Shown piece by piece: positions 10,243 to 17,393 of a stretch of 64,000 nt of DNA. Source of the DNA: Firm-13 sp964617375 (GTDB lineage: Bacteria; Bacillota; Clostridia; Saccharofermentanales; Saccharofermentanaceae); NCBI GenBank assembly GCA_964617375.1, contig CAZTXQ010000008.1, positions 10,261 through 74,260 on the forward strand, in the 5' to 3' direction. The notes under the pieces are model-generated. The model searched no databases. It saw only the letters and a list, made by a program, of their open reading frames with translations, and was not told where the DNA came from. Position numbers and translations under genes: made by a program. Each line of letters begins with the position of its first letter. Position 1 is the stretch's first letter.

Positions 10243-10485
10243 ATGAGTAACAAGAATGATAAACTGGACAATTCCAAAGAAAAGATCGCTGGAAAAACAA
10301 AGGAAGTCATCGGGAAAATCACAGGAAACGAACAGCTGGAACTGAAAGGTAAACTCCAGACCTCGAAAGCGAATTTCAAGGAGAAGACGAATATCGGGGA
10401 CAACGTGGAGAAGGTGAAAGAGAACATCGCAGGTACAATCAATGACATGATGGATAAGAAGCATGCCAAGCACGGCAAGAAGTAA
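10243..10485 (+). CDS. CsbD-family stress protein
   Basis: An 80-residue, highly charged soluble protein behind AAATGGAGGAAGCTAT. It has the CsbD pattern: KEKIAGKTKEVIGKITGNEQLELKGK, in which the helix and the Gly-Asn-Glu turn are typical. CsbD proteins are abundant general-stress proteins of unknown mechanism (SigB-controlled in Bacillus). Here it closes the small-gene cluster and is followed by a terminator. No SigB-type promoter was seen. Confidence 0.85.
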   Translation: MSNKNDKLDNSKEKIAGKTKEVIGKITGNEQLELKGKLQTSKANFKEKTNIGDNVEKVKENIAGTINDMMDKKHAKHGKK

Positions 10486-10509
10486 TATCGGAACAGAATA
10501 TCCGCACGA

Positions 10510-10552
10510 AAGGGTCGAAGGGAATTGTAAAGTTTCTTCGGCCCTTTTTTTT
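10510..10552 (+). terminator. Intrinsic terminator of the stress cluster
   Basis: AAGGGTCGAAG at 10510-10520 pairs with CTTCGGCCCTT at 10535-10545 (one G-T pair), followed by a run of eight Ts. Confidence 0.85.
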
Positions 10553-10613
10553 ACGAGAATTTATACGTGGGCAGCGTCATAATCCCTTATCGAATAATTT
10601 GCGGGAAAAACAG

Positions 10614-10670
10614 TTGACAAATGAATAGTTCGAGAGCAGAATTAAAAATAGTTCGATGAGCGAATTAAAA
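10614..10670 (+). promoter_or_regulatory. marR promoter with two direct-repeat operators
   Basis: TTGACA at 10614-10619 with a poor -10 (CAGAAT at 10637). It is overlaid by two adjacent 23-bp direct repeats (10625-10647 and 10648-10670) of the form ATAGTTCGA-N-GAATTAAAA. Each holds a 14-bp core TTCGA-NNN-GCGAAT; the second copy is a near palindrome, the first is degenerate. The same core recurs at 11222 before arsA. The position over the -10 fits autorepression by the MarR protein encoded next. Confidence 0.65.
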
Positions 10671-10690
10671 CGCTGCGGGAAAGAGTGATT

Positions 10691-11173
10691 ATGGACAAGG
10701 AGACTTTGGAGGACTACATCTTCCGGTATATCGATAAAGTGAAGATTCTGGTATCTCCCGAGACCTGGCAGAATCTTCTCCTGGATTGTACGAAAGATGA
10801 GATATTCATCTTGCTCTTCCTGTACCGCAAGGGCGAAGTGAACATGAGTATGATCGCAGATTATATCCATGTTCCGCTGAACACGGCAACGGGTATCGTC
10901 GGTCGGATGGAGAAGAAGAAACTTGTCGAACGATATCACAGCAAGGACGATAAAAGGATTGTGAAAGTTGCCGTTACCGGGGAGGGCACCCGGTATATCG
11001 GAAACATTCTTAAAGAAATAATGCGATATGTCAGCGTCATTATGGAAAGCCTTTCACCGGAAGAGATACAGACGTTTTTTCAGACCGTCAACAAAATTAC
11101 GGATGCCTTGGCGGAAGCGGGACAGAAGGAACAGGACGCAGAAGTTAAAGTCAAAAAGATCATGATCGAATGA
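10691..11173 (+). CDS. MarR-family transcriptional regulator
   Basis: A 160-residue regulator (ATG at 10691; a GTG two codons earlier is possible). Winged-helix core about residues 35-105: LLFLYRKGEVNMSMIADYIH, then NTATGIVGRMEKKKLVERY as recognition helix and DDKRIVKVAVTGEG as the wing. MarR proteins bind palindromes as dimers and release DNA on ligand binding. The direct-repeat operators immediately upstream and a third copy in front of the ArsA genes suggest that it represses itself and the ArsA operon. The ligand cannot be read from the sequence. Confidence 0.85.
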   Translation: MDKETLEDYIFRYIDKVKILVSPETWQNLLLDCTKDEIFILLFLYRKGEVNMSMIADYIHVPLNTATGIVGRMEKKKLVERYHSKDDKRIVKVAVTGEGTRYIGNILKEIMRYVSVIMESLSPEEIQTFFQTVNKITDALAEAGQKEQDAEVKVKKIMIE

Positions 11174-11179
11174 AGAATC

Positions 11180-11235
11180 AGGCCGCATCCGGATGGAACG
11201 GCCTCATATTCGGGGATATACTTCGAGAAGCGAAT
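11180..11235 (+). promoter_or_regulatory. Hairpin and third MarR-type operator before arsA
   Basis: AGGCCG (11180-11185) pairs with CGGCCT (11199-11204), a hairpin without T-run between marR and the ATPase gene. At 11222-11235 lies TTCGAGAAGCGAAT, matching 12 of 14 positions with the second operator upstream of marR (10652-10665, TTCGATGAGCGAAT). No clear -35/-10 pair is seen here, so marR read-through transcription is possible. Confidence 0.55.
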
Positions 11236-11270
11236 AATTCATACAGTGAACAATAAAAGGAGACAGTCAA

Positions 11271-12446
11271 ATGGAGAGAATCATTTTTTTCACAGGAAAA
11301 GGCGGAGTCGGCAAGTCAAGTGTGGCTGCGGCACACGCCAGGAAATCGGCGCTGCAAGGCAAGAAGACGCTCTTGATCAGTACGGATATGGCCCACAACC
11401 TCGGAGATATTTTCGAGAAGAAGATCGGCAGAAACGAAGTCGAGGTCGCTCCGAATCTCTACGCGATCGAACTGGATCCGGAATATATTCTGGAAAACGA
11501 TTTTGCGGATCTGCAGGTCGCCATAAAAAACATGTTTGCATCGAAGGGCCTCGGGAATCTTCAGAACAGCAAACAGATGATGATGCCGGGAATGGAGGAA
11601 CTTTTCTCGCTTTTGAAGATCCTGGATTTCTACGAGAAGGGGGAATATGACCGGATCATCGCGGATTGCGCTCCTACGGGCGAGACACTTTCGCTCCTCA
11701 AATTTCCCGAGCTCTTAAGCTGGTATATGGAGAAATTCTTCCCCTTGGGCAAAGTGGCTATGAGAGTCCTGGCGCCCGTATCCAAACAGCTCTGGAAAAT
11801 CGAACTCCCCGACAAGCACGCAATGACGGACATCGAGAAGTTGTACTTGAGGCTGAATGAGCTTCAGGAGCTCCTGAAGGATAACCGCATTACGTCCATA
11901 CGGATTGTGACATTGCCTGAGAAGATGGTAGTGGAGGAGACAAAGAGAAATTATATGTATATGAACCTCTTCGGCTATCTCGTTGACGGCGTCTATATCA
12001 ACCGTGTGCTTCCCCAAGATGTTGACAACGCCTTTTTTACCGAATGGATGGATATCCAGAAAAAGTACATCGAGGAGCTAGAGGACAACTTTGCCGATGT
12101 ACCGGTGATAAGAATCCCGTGGTACGAATCGGAAGTCTGCGGAATGGATGCGATTGACAGGATCTGCAGCGGGATTCTGACCGGAGACGACCTTTTCGAT
12201 GTAAACAGCAAGCGAACCAACGAGAAATTCGAAAAGAACGATGACGGCTATCTCTTAAGTATCTTCCTGCCCTTCGTCTCGAAGGAAAAGCTCGACATGC
12301 ATCAGGCAGACGCGGATATCATCATCCGGATCGGCAATTTCAAGAGGAATATTCCGATACCGACCACGCTTCGGAACTATCAAATCACATCGGCGAAACT
12401 GAAGGATGCGGAGCTTAAGATCCAGTTTTCGGAAAAGGAAGGATGA
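11271..12446 (+). CDS. ArsA/GET3-family ATPase, first copy
   Basis: A 391-residue P-loop ATPase behind AAAGGAGACAGTCAA. Deviant Walker A FTGKGGVGKSS at residues 7-17, the signature-lysine type of ArsA, GET3 and MinD; switch I around STDMAHNLGD; switch II DCAPTGETLSLLKFPE. The C-terminus (about 320-388, LLSIFLPFVSKEKLDMHQAD, RNIPIP) is an ArsA HSP20-like domain. It is one half of the classical tandem ArsA, made as a separate protein; a paralogue follows 268 bp later. No arsenite-binding Cys triad as in E. coli ArsA and no arsB, arsC or arsR nearby, so arsenic resistance is not supported. Cargo could be a metal, a membrane protein or another client. Confidence 0.85.
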   Translation: MERIIFFTGKGGVGKSSVAAAHARKSALQGKKTLLISTDMAHNLGDIFEKKIGRNEVEVAPNLYAIELDPEYILENDFADLQVAIKNMFASKGLGNLQNSKQMMMPGMEELFSLLKILDFYEKGEYDRIIADCAPTGETLSLLKFPELLSWYMEKFFPLGKVAMRVLAPVSKQLWKIELPDKHAMTDIEKLYLRLNELQELLKDNRITSIRIVTLPEKMVVEETKRNYMYMNLFGYLVDGVYINRVLPQDVDNAFFTEWMDIQKKYIEELEDNFADVPVIRIPWYESEVCGMDAIDRICSGILTGDDLFDVNSKRTNEKFEKNDDGYLLSIFLPFVSKEKLDMHQADADIIIRIGNFKRNIPIPTTLRNYQITSAKLKDAELKIQFSEKEG

Positions 12447-12673
12447 GTACAATGCTGAACCATGAATTCGCGGAGAAAATGATCAAAGCCAAGCAATTGG
12501 AAATGGAGGCAATCGGCTGCCTGATGCCGGAACCGGTCAGAATGCATATCGACGTCATCAACAAGGAACTCAAAGATATGGCTAAAGAGATGATTGTATG
12601 CTGCTGCACCGGAAGTGAATCCAAGGGTGAGCCGACGGAGAAACACAAGACGAGCAAAGTCGATATAGAGTAA
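12443..12673 (+). CDS. Small Cys-containing protein between ArsA paralogues
   Basis: A 76-residue protein whose ATG overlaps the stop of the upstream ATPase (ATGA), so translation is probably coupled. I do not recognise the family. Visible features: a long amphipathic helix (about 5-50, NHEFAEKMIKAKQLEMEAIG, VRMHIDVINKELKDMAKEM), then IVCCCTGSES at residues 51-60 and a polar Lys/Glu tail. The three adjacent cysteines followed by Thr-Gly recall the CCSTG metal-binding start of the ArsD chaperone, but the position and the rest of the protein differ, so homology is not claimed. Its place inside the ATPase operon suggests a partner or cargo adaptor. Confidence 0.7.
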   Translation: MSTMLNHEFAEKMIKAKQLEMEAIGCLMPEPVRMHIDVINKELKDMAKEMIVCCCTGSESKGEPTEKHKTSKVDIE

Positions 12674-12714
12674 GTCAGGCGTTTCAATCTGGAAATTTGA
12701 AGGAGTAGAATTGT

Positions 12715-13875
12715 ATGAGAATCATTTTATATACGGGAAAAGGCGGAGTCGGGAAGACGACGGTTGCGGCAGCGACGGCATGCAAGCTGGCACAAGACGG
12801 TAAAAAGGTGCTCATTATGAGCACGGATCAGGCGCACAGTCTGGCGGACTCCTTTGAGATGCCAATTGGAAATGAAGAGACAGAAATCGCTGACAACTTA
12901 TATGCCATGGAAATAGACGCGGTCCGTGAAAGCGAACTGGCCTGGGGAAAGATGAAGAGCTACTTCAAGGAATTGCTTTCCGCGCGCTCGGGAAACGGTA
13001 TTGAGACGGAAGAACTCCTGGTATTTCCCGGTCTGGAAGAGCTTTTCTCGCTCTTGAAAATCGTCGAAATCAACGAAGAGGGAAAATACGATGTCCTGAT
13101 CGTGGACTGCGCGCCTACGGGTGAGACACTGGCGCTCCTCAAGTTCCCGGAAATGTTCGGCAGCTTTATCGAATCCGTTTTGCCGATGAAGAGAAAAGCG
13201 CTTAAGGTTGCCGGCCCGGCCGTGTCCCGCATAACAAAAATACCGATGCCGGAAGACTCCATTTTCGATCAGATCACGGAGCTTACACATCAGTTGGATA
13301 AGATGCAGCAGATCATGAGTGATAAAGAACACGTAAGCCTTCGTATCGTGACAACTCCGGAGCGCATTGTTATTAAGGAATCCAAGCGGAATTATACCTG
13401 GCTTCATCTCTATGACTTCAATGTCGATGCCGTTATCGTGAATAAAGTTTACCCGGAACAGGCACTCGAAGGATACTTTGCGAAGTGGATGGAGCTGCAG
13501 GCGCAGGGCATGAAAGAGATCCGCGAGAGCTTTGCTCCGGTCCCCGTTTTTCATCTGGACTTTAACCGGACGGAAATTAAGACAATTCCCATTCTGTCCG
13601 AAGCGGCGGAAGAGATCTTTGATGGTTCCGATCCTTCCAAAGTATTCTTCTGCGCGAAAATATTCGAGATCGAGGAAGAGGCGGGCGGCTATCTCTTCCG
13701 GATCTTCCTGCCATTTGCCGAGAAGCAGGATATGGAGCTGACACAGTCCGGCGGCGAGATCCTTCTCGGCATTGAGAACGAGAGACGGCGGATCACACTA
13801 CCGGATATTATTCGAAACAAAGAAGTCGGACGGGCCAAGTTCGAAGAGGGCGCGCTTGAAATTCATATGGTTTAA
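12715..13875 (+). CDS. ArsA/GET3-family ATPase, second copy
   Basis: A 386-residue paralogue of the upstream ATPase, behind TTGAAGGAGTAGAATTGT. Walker A YTGKGGVGKTT at residues 5-15, switch I STDQAHSLADSF, switch II DCAPTGETLALLKFPE, and a C-terminal HSP20-like domain (YLFRIFLPFAEKQDMELTQS, RRITLP). Together the two proteins could form the heterodimeric equivalent of two-domain ArsA. No CxxC zinc motif as in eukaryotic GET3 is visible. Last gene of the MarR-controlled unit; the next promoter starts 25 bp after its stop. Confidence 0.85.
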   Translation: MRIILYTGKGGVGKTTVAAATACKLAQDGKKVLIMSTDQAHSLADSFEMPIGNEETEIADNLYAMEIDAVRESELAWGKMKSYFKELLSARSGNGIETEELLVFPGLEELFSLLKIVEINEEGKYDVLIVDCAPTGETLALLKFPEMFGSFIESVLPMKRKALKVAGPAVSRITKIPMPEDSIFDQITELTHQLDKMQQIMSDKEHVSLRIVTTPERIVIKESKRNYTWLHLYDFNVDAVIVNKVYPEQALEGYFAKWMELQAQGMKEIRESFAPVPVFHLDFNRTEIKTIPILSEAAEEIFDGSDPSKVFFCAKIFEIEEEAGGYLFRIFLPFAEKQDMELTQSGGEILLGIENERRRITLPDIIRNKEVGRAKFEEGALEIHMV

Positions 13876-13899
13876 ACTGCGTGATCCGAATTTGCGGTA

Positions 13900-13928
13900 T
13901 TGACGCGAGAAGAAATAGATGTTATAAA
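13900..13928 (+). promoter_or_regulatory. Promoter of the metNIQ leader
   Basis: TTGACG at 13900-13905 and TATAAA at 13923-13928 with a 17-bp spacer. Transcription would start near 13935, at a short hairpin (AAATCGGGT 13935-13943 with ACCTGATTT 13947-13955), about 40 nt before the leader peptide start. Confidence 0.65.
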
Positions 13929-13976
13929 AGAGAAAAATCGGGTTCGACCTGATTTCTTCGGAAGGAAACATATCGG

Positions 13977-14066
13977 ATGAGGATAATGGTTCCCAAAACT
14001 GCTATGATGGATAAGATGATGTGCATGTGTACCGGCATGAGCCGTTTAGCGTACATAGCGTTCTGA
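13977..14066 (+). CDS. Methionine-rich leader peptide of metNIQ
   Basis: A 29-codon reading frame with ATG at 13977 and TGA at 14064, behind GGAAGGA at 13960-13966 (10 nt spacing). Eight of 29 residues are Met (positions 1, 4, 10, 11, 14, 15, 17, 21), with Met-Met pairs at 10-11 and 14-15, and two Cys (16, 18) inside the run MMCMC. It lies between a promoter and an intrinsic terminator, just ahead of a methionine transporter operon. This is the arrangement of trp/his-type attenuators: when charged tRNA-Met is scarce, the ribosome would stall on the Met codons and change folding downstream. No protein product need accumulate. I see no S-box or T-box motif. The antiterminator pairing is not obvious by eye. 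Confidence 0.7.
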   Translation: MRIMVPKTAMMDKMMCMCTGMSRLAYIAF

Positions 14067-14108
14067 CTCGCCCATAGCATGTCCAAAGCAGGTTACAATG
14101 TTATTTGG

Positions 14109-14147
14109 AAGGCAGGAAGCAGCGGGTTTCCTGCCTTTATTTTTTTC
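14109..14147 (+). terminator. Attenuator terminator before metN
   Basis: AAGGCAGGAA (14109-14118) pairs perfectly with TTCCTGCCTT (14128-14137) across a 9-nt loop, followed by TATTTTTTT. It ends 14 bp before the metN start, so most initiated transcripts would stop unless it is prevented from forming. A weaker hairpin (CCAAA 14083-14087 with TTTGG 14104-14108) abuts it. Confidence 0.9.
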
Positions 14148-14161
14148 ATAGGAGCTTCTTT

Positions 14162-15151
14162 ATGATTGAGATCAAGAAATTGAATAAGTCCTTCCAGACG
14201 GCAAACGGGACGATCGTTGCCTTAAGCGACATCAACCTTACCATAGAGGACGGAGAGGTTTTCGGAATCATCGGGCTGTCCGGTGCCGGCAAGAGTACGC
14301 TGGTCCGCTGCATCAATCTTCTTGAATCCCCGACAAGCGGAGAAGTGATTCTGGACGGCAAAAGTCTTACGGATCTGCCGCGAAAAGAGCTGCTGAAGAC
14401 AAGGCAGTCGATCGGCATGATTTTTCAGGGCTTTAATCTTCTGACGCAAAGGAATATCCTGCAGAACGTCTGTTATCCGCTGGAAATTGCCGGCGTCAAA
14501 AAGCAGGATGCGGTTAAGCGTGCCAAAGAACTGCTCGAAATTGTAGGGCTTGCCGACAGAATGAAATCCTATCCGTCGCAGCTTTCCGGCGGGCAGAAGC
14601 AGCGTGTCGCCATTGCCCGGGCACTTGCGACAAACCCGAAATATATCCTTTGCGATGAGGCGACCAGTGCGCTCGATCCCAATACGACGCAATCCATTCT
14701 GGATCTCTTGAAGGAGATCAACCGGACGATGGGTGTTACCGTCATCGTCATTACCCATGAAATGAAGGTTATTGACCAGATCTGCGACCGTGTCGCAGTA
14801 ATCGACAACAGCCGGATTGCGGAATACGGGCTTGTCAGCGACGTATTTACGAATCCGCAGTCGAAAATCGCAAAGGAACTGATCCTCCCGAAGGCGAATT
14901 CGACGGAATCCGTTGTCGGGGAGAAGAGACTTCGCATCATTTTCGACGGTGAAGCCTCGAGCAAACCGGTCATTGCCAATCTGGTTCTGGACTGTCAGGT
15001 GCCCGTCAACATTATGTTTGCGGATACCCGTGATATTGACGGACGCGCTTACGGACAGATGCTTCTGCAGCTTCCCGACGATGCGCGCCAGCAGGAACGG
15101 GTCCTTTCCTATCTGAAGACCAATAAGATCACCTTTTCGCAGGAGGAATAA
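14162..15151 (+). CDS. metN: Methionine ABC transporter ATP-binding protein
   Basis: A 329-residue ATPase subunit that energises D/L-methionine uptake. The ATG at 14162 (ATAGGAGCTTCTTT upstream) begins MIEIKKLNKSF; an earlier in-frame ATG would run through the terminator. Walker A GLSGAGKST about 38-46, signature LSGGQKQR about 140, Walker B YILCDEATSALDP, H-loop VIVITHE. The last 75 residues form the NIL domain (KRLRIIFDGEASSKPVIANL), which binds methionine and inhibits transport in MetN. metI follows after 2 bp. Regulation by the upstream Met leader is inferred. Confidence 0.93.
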   Translation: MIEIKKLNKSFQTANGTIVALSDINLTIEDGEVFGIIGLSGAGKSTLVRCINLLESPTSGEVILDGKSLTDLPRKELLKTRQSIGMIFQGFNLLTQRNILQNVCYPLEIAGVKKQDAVKRAKELLEIVGLADRMKSYPSQLSGGQKQRVAIARALATNPKYILCDEATSALDPNTTQSILDLLKEINRTMGVTVIVITHEMKVIDQICDRVAVIDNSRIAEYGLVSDVFTNPQSKIAKELILPKANSTESVVGEKRLRIIFDGEASSKPVIANLVLDCQVPVNIMFADTRDIDGRAYGQMLLQLPDDARQQERVLSYLKTNKITFSQEE

Positions 15152-15153
15152 AT

Positions 15154-15831
15154 ATGTTTTCCGAGATGTTTCACAAACTTTGGGCGAATGGGGTCATCCA
15201 GATGGGAATCTGGGAGACGATCTATATGACGTTTATTTCTACCGTGTTCTCCTACGGTATCGGGCTGCCGCTGGGACTTCTTCTGGCCGTCACCGATAAG
15301 GATGGAATTCGCCCCAAGCCCGTACTGAACCGGGCCGTCGGAATCGCTGTGAATATTTTCCGCAGTATTCCGTTTGTTATCCTGATGGTAGCCATGCTTC
15401 CCGTCGCAAAATTCGTCGTCGGAACGAGCCTCGGCAATCAGGCCATGATCGTAACCCTCGTCATTGCGGCAGCTCCCTATGTCGCCCGCATGGTCGAATC
15501 TTCCATCAAGGAAGTGGATGCCGGTGTGATCGAGGCGGCACAGGCGATGGGAACATCATCCTTCAAGATCGTTTACAAGGTTCTTATTCCCGAAGCCAAA
15601 CCCTCACTGATCATCGGATCGGTTATCTCAATGGTCACTATACTGGGGTATTCCGCAATGGCCGGAACCATCGGCGGCGGAGGCCTCGGCCAGATCGCCA
15701 TCACGTACGGTTATCAGCGCTATAACAACGACATTATCTGGATATGCGTCGTCCTTACGATCCTGATCGTGCAGATCATTCAGGAAGTCGGTACGCGAAT
15801 CACTCATAAGACAGACAAGAGGATCAGTTGA
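15154..15831 (+). CDS. metI: Methionine ABC transporter permease
   Basis: A 225-residue membrane protein with five predicted helices. It carries the EAA loop typical of MetI (EAAQAMGTSSFKIVYKVLIP, about residues 128-147) that docks with MetN, and IFRSIPFVILMVAMLP plus the conserved GGGGLGQIAITYGYQRY near the C-terminus. It starts 2 bp after metN behind GCAGGAGGAATAAAT, so the two are translated together. Forms the channel with MetN; receives substrate from MetQ encoded 158 bp downstream. Confidence 0.93.
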   Translation: MFSEMFHKLWANGVIQMGIWETIYMTFISTVFSYGIGLPLGLLLAVTDKDGIRPKPVLNRAVGIAVNIFRSIPFVILMVAMLPVAKFVVGTSLGNQAMIVTLVIAAAPYVARMVESSIKEVDAGVIEAAQAMGTSSFKIVYKVLIPEAKPSLIIGSVISMVTILGYSAMAGTIGGGGLGQIAITYGYQRYNNDIIWICVVLTILIVQIIQEVGTRITHKTDKRIS

Positions 15832-15989
15832 TCCTTCCGAATCTCAAGGAAAGGCGGTCCATCCCGTGAAAGAGTATTTTCAGAAACTCGTCAGAGCCAA
15901 CTACCGCTTCGGACGAATGTGAAGCGGCGACAGAATTTTATTGCAGAATATTTGGGAAAAAAGTTAGTAGAAAGAGGAGAAAGAATATT

Positions 15990-16850
15990 ATGAAGAAATT
16001 TGCATCATTGTTCCTTACGGCAGCCCTTGTTATATCGACATTGTCCCTTGCGGGCTGCGGCTCGTCCACAACCGGCACAAAAGCTGCCGGTGAGACCTCC
16101 GCCTCCGCGGACAAAGTTATCACGGTAGGAGCCAGCTCGACCCCTCACGCCGAAATCCTCGAGCAGGCCAAAGCCACTCTCGAAGCGCAGGGCTATACGC
16201 TGAAAATCGTTGTATACGATGATTATGTACTTCCGAACAAGGCACTTGCCGACGGTGAGCTCGACGCCAATTATTTCCAGCACACACCGTACCTGAACAG
16301 CTATAACGAGTCGAACGGAACGGATCTCGTGTCAGCTGCTTCCATTCACTACGAGCCCTTCGGCATTTATGGCAACGGCATTACAGACCTTACGCAGATC
16401 GCAGCCGGTGCTACGATCATCATCCCGGCCGACGACAGCAACGAGACACGTGCACTCTTACTGCTTCAGCAGGAAGGCCTGATCAAGCTTGCCGACGGTG
16501 CGAGTGCGGCTACCGGCGTTACAACTCTTGATATCGCTGACGACGGCGGATACAAGATCGTCGATGTTCAGGCCGATACCGTCGCGGCACAGCTCAAGAA
16601 CAGCGATGCCGGATCGATTGCCGTCATCAACGGCAACTATGCGCTTGCAGCCGGCCTCAAGATTTCCGATGCGCTTGCACAGGAAGATGCTTCCGGCGAC
16701 GCCGCAACAACGTATGCCAACATCATTGCAGTTAAAAAGGGTGACGAAAGCAGCGAGAAAATCAAGGCGCTGATCGCGGCTCTCGAGACGGACACCATTA
16801 AGGACTACATCGCGACAACCTATAGCGGAGCCGTAGTCGCCATTTTCTAA
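15990..16850 (+). CDS. metQ: Methionine-binding lipoprotein
   Basis: A 286-residue NlpA/MetQ-family substrate-binding lipoprotein behind AGAGGAGAAAGAATATT. Signal peptide with lipobox LSLAGC (Cys at about 23), then a Thr/Ser/Ala linker and the mature domain beginning VITVGASSTPHAEILEQAK; family motifs DGELDANYFQHTPYL and NYALAAGL are present. Anchored outside the membrane, it hands methionine to MetNI. The 158 bp after metI hold no terminator I can see. The gene is complete: its stop lies 6 bp before the assembly gap, so any terminator is hidden there. Confidence 0.93.
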   Translation: MKKFASLFLTAALVISTLSLAGCGSSTTGTKAAGETSASADKVITVGASSTPHAEILEQAKATLEAQGYTLKIVVYDDYVLPNKALADGELDANYFQHTPYLNSYNESNGTDLVSAASIHYEPFGIYGNGITDLTQIAAGATIIIPADDSNETRALLLLQQEGLIKLADGASAATGVTTLDIADDGGYKIVDVQADTVAAQLKNSDAGSIAVINGNYALAAGLKISDALAQEDASGDAATTYANIIAVKKGDESSEKIKALIAALETDTIKDYIATTYSGAVVAIF

Positions 16851-16856
16851 ATCGCG

Positions 16857-16956
16857 NNNNNNNNNNNNNNNNNNNNNNNNNNNNNNNNNNNNNNNNNNNN
16901 NNNNNNNNNNNNNNNNNNNNNNNNNNNNNNNNNNNNNNNNNNNNNNNNNNNNNNNN
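16857..16956. other. Assembly gap (100 N)
   Basis: Exactly 100 undetermined bases, the usual scaffold placeholder, so the true length is unknown. The right edge falls within a 75-bp palindromic tandem repeat, which probably caused the break. Confidence 0.98.
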
Positions 16957-17119
16957 TTTTTAGTACGCATGCCCGACCTTGCCGGGCGGCCTTGAAGACA
17001 GAATTTGCGTACTAAACAAGTCATTCGGTGTTTTTTAGTACGCATGCCCGACCTTGCCGGGTAGCCTTGCCGACAATATTTGCGTACTAAACAGGTCATG
17101 CGGTGCTTTTTAGTACGCA
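16957..17119. repeat. 75-bp tandem repeat with 11-bp inverted ends
   Basis: Two full units and the start of a third, spaced 75 bp apart (GCATGCCC cores at 16967 and 17042; third left arm at 17109). Each unit is bounded by TTTAGTACGCA and TGCGTACTAAA, perfect reverse complements (16959-16969 with 17006-17016; 17034-17044 with 17081-17091), and has an inner hairpin GCCCG/CGGGC. The period is a multiple of three, so long minus-strand frames appear by chance. REP-like structure; no transposase visible. Confidence 0.85.
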
Positions 17120-17130
17120 TGCCGTATAGT

Positions 17131-17194
17131 GCGCGGGCGCCGTTCTACGGCGCCAATACTTTTTCGAGCACCGCGGGTGCCGTGCGACGGCACC
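17131..17194. repeat. Pair of 40-bp-spaced hairpins with compensatory change
   Basis: GGCGCCG-ttcta-CGGCGCC (17136-17154) and GGTGCCG-tgcga-CGGCACC (17176-17194), each preceded by CGCG and followed by AATAC. The single arm difference is a C-G pair replaced by T-A, which keeps the stem intact. Confidence 0.75.
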
Positions 17195-17353
17195 AATACC
17201 ACAGCCCGGATTGGCATTTTGTGAAAGCCCCTCATTCACACAGCTGGTACAGGTGCTTGACAATATGGGATAAGCGCTCTGTTTTTTTGTGCAGATGTAA
17301 CAAAATTCCATAAAGGAGGTGGAATTATTGCCTCTCAGACCGTAACGGGAACT

Positions 17354-17379
17354 TTTATACTTATTATAGAAAGTATAAA
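17354..17379 (+). promoter_or_regulatory. Inverted repeat overlapping the GH43 ribosome site
   Basis: TTTATACTT (17354-17362) and AAGTATAAA (17371-17379) are perfect reverse complements with an 8-nt loop. The right arm runs into AAAGGATGG, the likely ribosome site of the next gene, so the hairpin could mask it or serve as an operator. Confidence 0.45.
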
Positions 17380-17393
17380 GGATGGATGATGAA

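Noticed and set aside
11271..13875. Arsenic resistance operon
   Set aside because: Only ArsA-family ATPases are present; no arsB/acr3, arsC, arsD or arsR, and the E. coli ArsA cysteine triad is not seen.
13876..14161. S-box (SAM) riboswitch or met T-box before metN
   Set aside because: No CTTATCAAGAG-like S-box core nor GGGTGGNACCGCG T-box motif was found; a Met-rich leader frame explains the terminator better.
15867..15923. 18-codon GTG frame between metI and metQ
   Set aside because: It has a plausible ribosome site but no recognisable content; too little to call a gene.
16458..17120. Long minus-strand reading frame crossing the N gap with 25-residue repeats
   Set aside because: It is the antisense of metQ joined through undetermined bases to a 75-bp repeat; frame openness follows from the period being a multiple of three.
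17315..17345. Strong GGAGGTGG ribosome site before TTG at about 17328
   Set aside because: The frame ends after five codons, so no product is supported.
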